From IMG/VR virus record IMGVR_UViG_3300011113_000506, positions 1-33,001 of that record: DNA of 33,001 bases; one strand, written 5' to 3'. Source of the DNA: a virus. The notes under the pieces are model-generated. The model was given only the letters and a program-made list of their open reading frames with translations, was not told the origin of the DNA and did no database searches. The stretch's first letter is position 1. The number at the start of each line of letters is the position of its first letter. Shown here in pieces: positions 1 to 5,351 of the stretch. The translations under genes were made by a program, and so were the position numbers.

Positions 1-118
1 TGTGTTGGTTGTATCCGATAGTTGGGAAAAAGATGTTTCTATCCATGCCTTTGCAGGCGGCAGTCTTTTTCCATTCCTGTTCTTCGTCATGTAGTTTCCA
101 TTCGGATAAGAGTTCCAT
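1..118 (-). CDS. WhiB-family transcriptional regulator (N-terminal part, cut by window edge)
   Basis: Only the first 39 codons lie in the window. Reading leftward from ATG at 118, the peptide has the typical WhiB N-terminus: a Trp at residue 16, then AAC with the first cluster cysteine at Cys22, GMD at 24-26 and FFP at 30-32. WhiB proteins bind a 4Fe-4S cluster through four cysteines and control transcription with the principal sigma factor; they occur in Actinobacteria and their phages. The other three cysteines and the G[VI]WGG turn must lie beyond base 1. The start is 10 bases past the stop of the transglycosylase gene, with no strong ribosome binding site, so it is probably translated from the same transcript. 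The truncation is due to the window and is not evidence of a broken gene. Confidence 0.85.
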   Translation of the reverse strand, partial: MELLSEWKLHDEEQEWKKTAACKGMDRNIFFPTIGYNQH

Positions 119-128
119 GTAGGTGTAC

Positions 129-653
129 TTAGAGTTTCCACGGCTGCCACCCGTTGCCGTTGGTTCGTTGGGCATAGTCGTGGATGGCTTTCGCTGAGAG
201 GAGGTTGAGGTATGGGTCGAACAGTTGTTCGCATCCAACAGTAGGCAAGATGCCGATTGTTTGCAAGTATCCGTTTGGATACCAGCGTGTAGGTAGGCAC
301 CATGAGCGGTCGTTGATTTGGGTGAGTCCGATGTCGGCTGACTTGTCTCGGTTGAGGGTGGTGTTGTGGGCTGTCGTAAGGCAGCGACTCTCACGCCACA
401 TCACATAGTCGAGGGTGGGGAGGAGGTTGTCTGTCCACCCTGCCTCCCGTGCCAACGCCCACCACTCGGGGCAATGGGCGTCAGCAGGGGGAGGGGGCAG
501 AGTTGTGGTGGTCTCAGACGCAATAGGAAGCGTTATGAGCGTCGTTACGGGGGTGGGGGTAGGTAGGGAGGGGGTGGTTTCCTCAGCCCCTCTGAACGCG
601 AGGAGGGCGAGGGCGGTTGAGGTTATGGCAAGGAGCCTAGGTATCCATTCCAT
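129..653 (-). CDS. Secreted lytic transglycosylase-like protein (SLT/lysozyme fold)
   Basis: The product is about 174 residues. It begins with a hydrophobic stretch (residues 4-20, a signal peptide or anchor), then a Thr/Pro-rich linker (about 25-57), then a compact domain. That domain contains WRESR with the likely catalytic Glu88, followed by DIGLTQIN at 107-114, the paired motifs of actinobacterial transglycosylase/SLT domains that cleave peptidoglycan glycan strands. Cysteines at 61, 91 and 119 suggest disulfides outside the cell. I chose ATG at 653 because AAAGG lies 8 bases upstream; ATG at 659 and GTG at 662 are also possible. It lies far from the M15 peptidase and holin genes, between a nuclease-like gene and whiB, so it could serve lysis or wall passage. 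The domain call is firm, the role inferred. Confidence 0.8.
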   Translation of the reverse strand: MEWIPRLLAITSTALALLAFRGAEETTPSLPTPTPVTTLITLPIASETTTTLPPPPADAHCPEWWALAREAGWTDNLLPTLDYVMWRESRCLTTAHNTTLNRDKSADIGLTQINDRSWCLPTRWYPNGYLQTIGILPTVGCEQLFDPYLNLLSAKAIHDYAQRTNGNGWQPWKL

Positions 654-669
654 GAGCATCACCTTTCAG

Positions 670-1122
670 TTAGGGGGTGGTAAGCAGCGTCACTAATTCG
701 CTGAACTCGGACAGTGACATCAACACTATCCCATCCGTAGTCCCGTCGGGCATCGCAACCATTATGAACGGTCGAATGTCGCCCAACGCCTTCGCCGCAT
801 CAGACTGGGCTTTAGCGGCTTGGAAACGGGTAGCAATCGGACCGACCTGTAAGCCTGCTTTGATTTCGGTACGAAAAGCACCACCCCAGTTCTCCTCGTG
901 ACGTGTAAGGTGACCGCCCAACCCCAACTTCTTACGGGCACGACGCGCCTTCGCATCCCCTTTAGTCCGATTTCTACGACCGCGAGCGGCAGGGTCGGCA
1001 CACCCTCTAACTCTTCGTACACCCTGTCGGTCGGGTCTTCCCAAAGTGCCAAACAGCGGGCAGTTGTCCAAGGAACATCTGTCCTTATTGCCCTGACATT
1101 CACCTTTGCGTTCATCGGTCAC
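670..1122 (-). CDS. Conserved phage protein with E-x-K motif, possible nuclease
   Basis: The 150-residue product starts at GTG 1122, which overlaps the stop of the annealing-protein gene as GTGA, with GAGGAA just upstream. Residues 9-21 hold three cysteines (Cys9, 16, 21). A strongly basic stretch follows (residues 47-66, including ARGRRNRTKG), then FRTEIKAG with Glu86 and Lys88. A β-strand carrying E-x-K is the signature of PD-(D/E)XK nucleases, and I recall similar conserved but uncharacterised proteins in actinobacteriophages. Its place directly after a YqaJ exonuclease and an annealing protein fits a DNA-processing role, for example as a junction or flap nuclease. No complete catalytic set is visible, so the nuclease call is tentative. 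A shorter frame inside it (762-1115) lacks these features and is treated as a shadow. Confidence 0.6.
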   Translation of the reverse strand: MTDERKGECQGNKDRCSLDNCPLFGTLGRPDRQGVRRVRGCADPAARGRRNRTKGDAKARRARKKLGLGGHLTRHEENWGGAFRTEIKAGLQVGPIATRFQAAKAQSDAAKALGDIRPFIMVAMPDGTTDGIVLMSLSEFSELVTLLTTP

Positions 1123-1928
1123 TTCATTTCCTCAATCATGTTGATAACCAAACTCGCCTCACCCTTCGTGAGGTGCTCAATCTTTTTGAGGTCAGGTTTG
1201 TTCAACATGTCTTGCACCTTTTCAATCTTGTCGGTGTAAGACCCGAACCCTTTGCCTGTGAGCATGGCACGAATCTTGCCAACCTGCCCCGATGATGCTG
1301 GGTCGTCAGGGTTCTTTACGACGATGGAGTTCTCGACGTTCGCTTTCGGAAACGCGTCATACACCTGGTCTAGGAACGATGAGACTTGGGCTTGTGCTTC
1401 TTCTGCCTTCTGTGCTGGGGTTGCGCTCAACGATTTGAACGCGTCCCGCAACTTCGCTGCGTCATCATCCTTGATGTTCGTGAGGTCTACGCCTGCTTGT
1501 GTTGCCACCTCTTGTGGGTTGAGGTTCTTCTTGGCGCAGGCTTCACGGAACTTCGTGACAAAGTCAGGTCCCGATGCTGCAGGCTTGGCTGTCTCCTGCC
1601 TTACGACCTTGCTCATCTCCTCACGGCTAGGGCGAGGGGCGGTCTTGGATTGGAACACGAAGTTCGCCAAAGCCCTCCCGATGGAGGACGTCTCTGCATT
1701 TTCGACGTGCGATGTCTTATTCACAGGCGACAGGTCGCGTACTTCTTCGGCGTACCCTGTGGCGACGGGGCGTGGGTCGGAGATGTCTTTGTAAATCTCC
1801 GCACGGAACACGACCTTGTTGTCGTCATAGTGATGGATAGCGGTGAACACTTGTCCGTTCGGGTACTGTGCCCAGAACTTCGCTAAGCGTGTCTCCACTG
1901 TCTCGTAGTTGTCGAGGTTGAACCTCAT
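1119..1928 (-). CDS. ERF/Sak-like single-strand annealing protein
   Basis: The 269-residue product has an N-terminal domain (1 to about 115) with the ATGYAEE segment at 56-62 and the block VNKTSHVENAETSSIGRALA at 69-88. The form N-x-T-S..E-x-AET-x-IGRAL is typical of ERF/Sak-type phage recombinases that anneal complementary single strands. The C-terminal half (about 120-269) is charged, divergent and Ala-rich, as usual for these proteins. It starts at ATG 1928, two bases after the stop of the YqaJ exonuclease gene. An exonuclease plus an annealing protein forms a two-part recombination system like Red-beta/exo or RecET. The block is clear, but the choice between ERF, Sak and other annealing families needs a profile search. 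Confidence 0.75.
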   Translation of the reverse strand: MRFNLDNYETVETRLAKFWAQYPNGQVFTAIHHYDDNKVVFRAEIYKDISDPRPVATGYAEEVRDLSPVNKTSHVENAETSSIGRALANFVFQSKTAPRPSREEMSKVVRQETAKPAASGPDFVTKFREACAKKNLNPQEVATQAGVDLTNIKDDDAAKLRDAFKSLSATPAQKAEEAQAQVSSFLDQVYDAFPKANVENSIVVKNPDDPASSGQVGKIRAMLTGKGFGSYTDKIEKVQDMLNKPDLKKIEHLTKGEASLVINMIEEMK

Positions 1929-1930
1929 GG

Positions 1931-2878
1931 TTATTTATCCTTTCCGACCACACGGAATGTGCGGTACTTGCTTTGTTTCTTGTACTTCGCCGCCAAAGCA
2001 GGATGCTCGGCTTCGAACTTCTTGGCATCAAACGAGGTACGTGACGCTGTCTTCCACGTTACGAGCAACTCGTCCTGCATCAACCCGTACTCAGACTCAC
2101 CCAACATCTCACACAGTTGAGCCTTCACCAAATCCTCCACCTGCTCAGCCTGCTCCTTCTGCTGTTTGGCAAGTTGGTAACGCTCAATGAGTGCGAGCGC
2201 ATCCTGTGGCATTTCAATACCACCATCTGCTCCGCCTTTGCCTTCAGGGAAACGGTCAGCGATGTGACGGTACTCCACGACCGCATCATCAGGCATCATG
2301 CCCATGTCGATAGCCGCGAGGAACTGGCGACACTTCTCAATGTGCTTCTTCTTCTCGTCACTGGACACAGCCTGCACATGGAAATGCAGGTCGAGGGTGG
2401 AGTCGAAGATGACCCACGTAATCTCTGGGACACCAGTGCAGATGGCTTGCTGTACACCTTGCCAGTACCAGTAGTCGGGTAGTTCGCCGCGCCAGATTTT
2501 GTTGGTGGTCTTTTGTTCGAAGACGCGTCCGTCTGCGCTCATTGAGTCGATGGTGGCGATGAGGCGTACGCCTGGTTCGTCGTATGCGAACAGGACGTCT
2601 GGTTCGTGGAGTGGATGTCCGAGGAGTTGGGCTGCCCAGTCACGGATAGGTGCTTCAAGGGTGGTGCCTCGGAGCATTGCCGAGTTCGGTGCCTTCGGTT
2701 CAGGCGGGTTGGATGCCAACAGTTCGGTGGCTAGGTCTGCGACGGTAACGAACGCGTGTTGCCCGTGGACTGCGGCACATGCTGAGGCTGCGATGCGTGC
2801 CTCACCGTTCTCGTTACGCCAACGGACGTTCAACCATTCTTGCGACCCGTGGGTCGGCTTCGGTATTTGCGTAAGCAT
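1931..2878 (-). CDS. YqaJ-type viral recombinase / 5'-3' exonuclease
   Basis: The 315-residue product opens with GSQEWLNVRW (11-20), the usual start of YqaJ/lambda-exonuclease domains, followed by the IAAS segment (29-32) and GTTLE with Glu75. The metal-binding set follows: Asp111 in TIDSM and Glu121/Lys123 in FEQKTT, then WYWQGVQQA at 137-145. These match the PD-(D/E)XK active site that digests one strand of duplex ends to give a 3' overhang for the annealing protein encoded next. The C-terminal part (about 225-315) holds a charged helical region and a short basic tail. ATG 2878 has AAAGG 8 bases upstream. A candidate promoter with an overlapping palindrome lies just before it, so this gene probably heads its own transcription unit. 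Confidence 0.87.
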   Translation of the reverse strand: MLTQIPKPTHGSQEWLNVRWRNENGEARIAASACAAVHGQHAFVTVADLATELLASNPPEPKAPNSAMLRGTTLEAPIRDWAAQLLGHPLHEPDVLFAYDEPGVRLIATIDSMSADGRVFEQKTTNKIWRGELPDYWYWQGVQQAICTGVPEITWVIFDSTLDLHFHVQAVSSDEKKKHIEKCRQFLAAIDMGMMPDDAVVEYRHIADRFPEGKGGADGGIEMPQDALALIERYQLAKQQKEQAEQVEDLVKAQLCEMLGESEYGLMQDELLVTWKTASRTSFDAKKFEAEHPALAAKYKKQSKYRTFRVVGKDK

Positions 2879-2907
2879 TTACTGACCTTTCTCTTAGTTG
2901 TGGTGTT

Positions 2908-2945
2908 CTCCTGTTCACCGTACAGGAGGGGTGTCACAAAGTCAA
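2908..2945 (-). promoter_or_regulatory. Candidate promoter with overlapping operator, upstream of the recombination genes
   Basis: On the minus strand a TTGACT -35 (2940-2945) is followed after exactly 17 bases by a TACGGT -10 (2917-2922). A perfect 7-base inverted repeat, CTCCTGT and ACAGGAG with a 7-base centre (2908-2928), covers the -10. This is the usual layout of a repressed promoter. The -35 overlaps the stop codon of the gene at 2942-3223. The palindrome could instead act as an mRNA hairpin, so operator function is inference. Confidence 0.55.
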
Positions 2946-3223
2946 GCATCAAATTGGGGGCTACCCAACACGACAACTTTCTGCACCATCCCCACAGGGA
3001 TGTGCGTAACCATACCGACCGTGTCCATCTCTGGGTCTTCGTTCGGACAATAGGAACAAGTTACCGACAAGTAACCTTCCAGCAGGTCAGCCCACAGCCA
3101 ACCAACCGAGACAACATGTTGAGGTTGTGCTTTGTATTCCTTGGTGTTTATCCAACCGTTCGGCGAATCGAACGCGTCAATCCAATGAACCGCAACAAGG
3201 GACCACGGGCAAGGGCTAATCAT
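2942..3223 (-). CDS. Conserved small phage protein, function unknown
   Basis: The product is about 93 residues. The features I can see are WIDAFDSPNGW near the N-terminus, VVSVGWLWADLLEGYLSV in the middle, and CSYCP as a possible half zinc site. The W-x-DA...GW...SVGWL pattern recalls a widespread family of small uncharacterised phage proteins, but I cannot name a domain. An AGGAGG motif sits four bases before ATG 3223; ATG 3226 is directly adjacent and would be too close. The gene follows a nuclease-like gene by a few bases and precedes the exonuclease promoter, so it probably ends an upstream unit. Confidence 0.6.
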   Translation of the reverse strand: MISPCPWSLVAVHWIDAFDSPNGWINTKEYKAQPQHVVSVGWLWADLLEGYLSVTCSYCPNEDPEMDTVGMVTHIPVGMVQKVVVLGSPQFDA

Positions 3224-3231
3224 CATTCCTC

Positions 3232-3663
3232 CTAAGCATCATAAGACTGGTCATACAGTAGGGCACAAACGTCCGCAGGTTTCAACAAGTAACCCCACGC
3301 TGGGTTGTCGGAACGGCGAGCAAAGTCCCGTGTTTCCAACGTATCTTTGTTCGCTTCAATGAAACGCTTCAACCGTTCAGTGGCAACGATGATGAACCCG
3401 CCATCCATAGAAAAGATGTACACCCACCACTGAGCCTTCGTTACCTGCAGTCCCGACGGTATCCATTTGCCGCATTTGCGTGGGTTCTGTCGCATCTCTA
3501 TCGCCATGTTGCCGTTGCGATACCTGTCCGACTTCACTTCGAACGAACCTTCGACGAGGCTTTCCAACATTTTGCGGATGCGACCCTCACCCATCTGCCC
3601 GTATTTGAGGTCGGCAGCGAAGTTGAAAGTGTTCGACTCGATGTCCCACTTAGAGTTTTTCAA
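3232..3663 (-). CDS. PD-(D/E)XK nuclease-like protein (resolvase/restriction-like fold)
   Basis: The 143-residue product contains GQMGEGRI with Glu26, then SFEVKSDRYRNGNMAIEM with Glu42, Lys44, Asp46 and Glu56, and then IPSGLQVTKAQWWVYIF (68-84). An early Glu, a β-strand E-x-K, GN..iE and SG..T.A.wW make the pattern of small phage PD-(D/E)XK nucleases related to restriction enzymes or Holliday-junction resolvases. The start appears to be TTG at 3663, two bases after the upstream stop. The first in-frame ATG (residue 24) would cut into the conserved GQMGEG block, so I prefer TTG despite its rarity. It lies near the recombination genes but upstream of their promoter. The fold is likely; the substrate is unknown. 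Confidence 0.65.
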   Translation of the reverse strand: MKNSKWDIESNTFNFAADLKYGQMGEGRIRKMLESLVEGSFEVKSDRYRNGNMAIEMRQNPRKCGKWIPSGLQVTKAQWWVYIFSMDGGFIIVATERLKRFIEANKDTLETRDFARRSDNPAWGYLLKPADVCALLYDQSYDA

Positions 3664-3665
3664 GG

Positions 3666-4013
3666 TCAGCCCACTGGCTCACCAGTTTTGAAGAAACGTG
3701 CAAGCGTTTCCGTCTGCTGTTTGGATGCTTCACGAATCATCTGCAAGCAACCCAAGTATCCGATGGCATCTACCGTGTTGTCTGGTAGTTCAAGGTTGTT
3801 GTCTAACTCGTGCATAAGACGAGACAGTTTCACGCACACCATGAACAGTACGCCGTCTTCGGCGGTCATCACATCGTCGCCTTTGAGTGCGTTATAGATG
3901 GAAACGGTTCTCGAATAGTCATCGAGAGGATGCGAGTAGGTGTTCTGCCTGTCGCGTGTGATTAGTTCATGGGCTTGGAGAAGTATCTCCGCGCCTGCGG
4001 TTGGGTCGTACAT
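3666..4013 (-). CDS. DUF6378-like phage protein
   Basis: The 115-residue product is helical and charged. It has the pattern I associate with DUF6378-type phage proteins: a helix ending in ITRDRQNTYSHP (19-30), a central LFMVCVKLSRLMHE segment and DNTVDAIGYLGCLQM near the C-terminus. The spaced R..tY, K.aRl and vDaiGYl motifs resemble all-alpha nucleotide-pyrophosphohydrolase-like proteins, but I do not see a complete metal-binding set and make no enzymatic claim. ATG 4013 has GGGGA close upstream. The gene overlaps the 3' end of the small gene at 3967-4146. Confidence 0.65.
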   Translation of the reverse strand: MYDPTAGAEILLQAHELITRDRQNTYSHPLDDYSRTVSIYNALKGDDVMTAEDGVLFMVCVKLSRLMHELDNNLELPDNTVDAIGYLGCLQMIREASKQQTETLARFFKTGEPVG

Positions 4014-4146
4014 TGTTCCCCTTTACGAGTTGTTCTACTTTGGCTATCAGATTCCACAAGTCATCTTGGTCGGTCATACCTGGGTAGACCTTCCTAAGAA
4101 ATCTTGCTAATTGCTTCAACTCCATCTTGGTGAATTGTTCGCCCAT
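3967..4146 (-). CDS. Small hypothetical protein overlapping both neighbours
   Basis: The product is about 59 residues, with a plausible helical core (LARFLRKVYPGMTDQDDLW) and a basic, disordered tail ending RRRGDTSPSP. GGAGG lies 11 bases before ATG 4146. It overlaps the end of the one-TM gene (stop at 4094) by about 50 bases and the start of the next gene (ATG 4013) by 47 bases, which is longer than the usual 1-4-base overlaps here. I recognise no family. Support comes from the protein-like composition, the ribosome binding site and the otherwise empty stretch 4014-4093. Confidence 0.5.
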   Translation of the reverse strand: MGEQFTKMELKQLARFLRKVYPGMTDQDDLWNLIAKVEQLVKGNNVRPNRRRGDTSPSP

Positions 4147-4378
4147 TGTCAAGCATCCCTCCGTCGAGGTGGAACTCTAGGTGCTTGTCCAGCCGTTCGT
4201 CAACACGGTCCACCTTGTCCTCTACCCGCTGTTGGGACTTGCGTAATACTTGGAGGAGACCGACGACTACCTGATGGTCGGTATGGTTCTCCCTGCGGAA
4301 CTGTTGGATGATGGCGACCACGATGCCGCCGACTGCTGTTACTGCCGCAGCAACAATGAGTGCGGCATTGGCATCCAC
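4094..4378 (-). CDS. One-TM coiled-coil membrane protein (lysis-associated, DUF2746-like)
   Basis: The 94-residue product has one N-terminal membrane segment (about residues 4-22, AALIVAAAVTAVGGIVVAI), then a charged helix (VEDKVDRVDERLDKHLEFHL) likely to form a coiled coil. This is the shape of small membrane proteins next to endolysins in many actinobacteriophages (DUF2746-like), often treated as holin partners. I prefer GTG 4378, one base after the TGA of the M15 peptidase gene and with GAGG 6-8 bases upstream. An upstream in-frame start at 4408 would add a basic leader read through the peptidase 3' end. A lysis role is inferred from position and topology. Confidence 0.6.
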   Translation of the reverse strand: MDANAALIVAAAVTAVGGIVVAIIQQFRRENHTDHQVVVGLLQVLRKSQQRVEDKVDRVDERLDKHLEFHLDGGMLDNGRTIHQDGVEAISKIS

Positions 4379-4379
4379 G

Positions 4380-4934
4380 TCACGCCTCGGGCGCAGGACG
4401 TGTAGCAAGCCACTGTTTCACAGCCTCAGGGGTGGCATCACCCGCTACGAACCGCAGATGCCACGGCTCGCTCTGCAACTCCCAAGAAAATCCGAAGCGT
4501 TGGGCGTTCTTCAGCATCCAGTTGAGGCGGGCACCACTCGCATTGGCAATGTCGATGGCGATGCCGAGGTTATGGTTGGATGTCCCTGGCACCGCCATTG
4601 GTGCCATACCCTTCTTCAGGTACCACGCTTTGCCTTTGTAGATGCGCGGCTTTTGTTTGAGGAGTTTCTTGTTCGGGTTGTCCGTGTGCCTTTGGTAGAA
4701 GCCATACTCTTGGGTTTCGAGCGAACGGTAGGTGTCCGCTTGCGAGGTTGGGGAGAGGTCGATGCCTTCGGCGTTGGCGGCTGCGTCCATTGCTTCGTAT
4801 GCGTCAGCCGCACAATGATGGAGTTTGCCTTTGCCTTCAATGCTGCGAAGAAGTTCTGGACCGAGTTCACCAGGTTTTACCCCTTTCAGGTGAGAACACA
4901 GAGTTACCTTGACAATCGGGAGGACGGTTGCCAT
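4380..4934 (-). CDS. M15 family (VanY-like) D-Ala-D-Ala carboxypeptidase, probable endolysin
   Basis: The 184-residue product contains the zinc peptidase set of family M15: SQADTYRSLETQ (64-75), His121 and Asp128 in SNHNLGIAID, and Glu156 and His159 in SEPWHLRF. These residues bind zinc and catalyse cleavage of D-Ala peptide bonds in peptidoglycan. There is no signal peptide, as expected for an endolysin that depends on a holin. The region before residue 60 is a small helical module without a recognised cell-wall-binding repeat. ATG 4934 shares a base with the stop of the upstream holin-like gene (TAATG). Among the lysis genes this call is the firmest; the exact bond cut is not shown by the sequence. 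Confidence 0.87.
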   Translation of the reverse strand: MATVLPIVKVTLCSHLKGVKPGELGPELLRSIEGKGKLHHCAADAYEAMDAAANAEGIDLSPTSQADTYRSLETQEYGFYQRHTDNPNKKLLKQKPRIYKGKAWYLKKGMAPMAVPGTSNHNLGIAIDIANASGARLNWMLKNAQRFGFSWELQSEPWHLRFVAGDATPEAVKQWLATRPAPEA

Positions 4935-5188
4935 TACTTCTTCCCGAACGCTTCAGCAATCTCCTCACTTGTCAACTCGCCGTCAGTGGAGGCGGCTGCA
5001 AGTTTCTGGATGACTTGGACGACAGCCATGAATCCTGCGAGCAGGGCAGACTTGGCTACCGACACACCGATGACTGCACCACCCGTAACGGCTGGCAGGG
5101 CGTTGGCAAGGAACAAGGAGAAGAGACGCTGCCCAAGGTCAAGGAACTTGGCGACGGTCTTGTTTGCTACTTCCATGAATCTACTCAC
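4934..5188 (-). CDS. Small holin-like membrane protein
   Basis: The 84-residue product has an amphipathic N-terminus (MSRFMEVANKTVAKFLDLG), one or two hydrophobic stretches across about residues 22-62, and a short charged tail (STDGELTSEEIAEAFGKK). Size, topology and position directly before the M15 endolysin fit a holin, which opens the membrane to release the enzyme. GTG 5188 has AGGGGA 6 bases upstream and overlaps the preceding stop by 8 bases; ATG 5176 is an alternative. No family is certain, and the neighbouring 56-residue protein could equally be the holin, with this one as partner or antiholin. Confidence 0.65.
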   Translation of the reverse strand: MSRFMEVANKTVAKFLDLGQRLFSLFLANALPAVTGGAVIGVSVAKSALLAGFMAVVQVIQKLAAASTDGELTSEEIAEAFGKK

Positions 5189-5351
5189 TGTCTTCCCCTA
5201 TCGTGAAGGTCAGCACAGAGTGTAGCACCAGTGCTACGCCTGTAATCCAGAGGGCTTGCTTCAACGTAGGACCCGAAAGGGTAATAAGTACCATGCCCGT
5301 GCCCGCAAGGGTCCACGAGTTTTCAGTGACGTAAGACAGGAACTTCTTCAT
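5181..5351 (-). CDS. 56-residue two-TM membrane protein, holin or holin partner
   Basis: This gene is short: ATG 5351 to TAG at 5181. The peptide starts MKKFLSYVTENSW and has two hydrophobic segments (LAGTGMVLITLSG and ALWITGVALVLHSVLTFTI) and an acidic tail (GEDSE). Its ATG overlaps the stop of the PA14/Thr-rich gene (TAATG), and its end overlaps the GTG of the next holin-like gene, so translation is probably coupled. A hairpin-like topology with both ends inside resembles small class II holins. I recognise no named family. The compact overlaps on both sides are the best evidence that it is real. Confidence 0.65.
   Translation of the reverse strand: MKKFLSYVTENSWTLAGTGMVLITLSGPTLKQALWITGVALVLHSVLTFTIGEDSE
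5222..5237. promoter_or_regulatory. Perfect palindrome GTAGCAC-CA-GTGCTAC
   Basis: Seven-base arms with a two-base centre lie inside the 56-residue membrane-protein gene. The minus-strand half reads GTGCTACACT, which also forms an extended -10-like TGC-TACACT. The same GTGCTACNNT core occurs in the candidate promoters before the scaffold gene and before the first late gene. I see no -35 here. It could be coincidence within coding sequence, a third regulatory site, or an internal promoter for the holin/endolysin genes. Confidence 0.35.

Noticed and set aside
762-1115. Second minus-strand frame inside 670-1122
   Set aside because: It lacks the E-x-K block, has no good ribosome binding site and does not couple to its neighbours; the 670-1122 frame explains the region.
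4308-5225. Plus-strand frame of about 300 codons over the lysis genes
   Set aside because: It runs against three motif-bearing minus-strand genes and its translation shows no recognisable order; it is a shadow of biased codon use.
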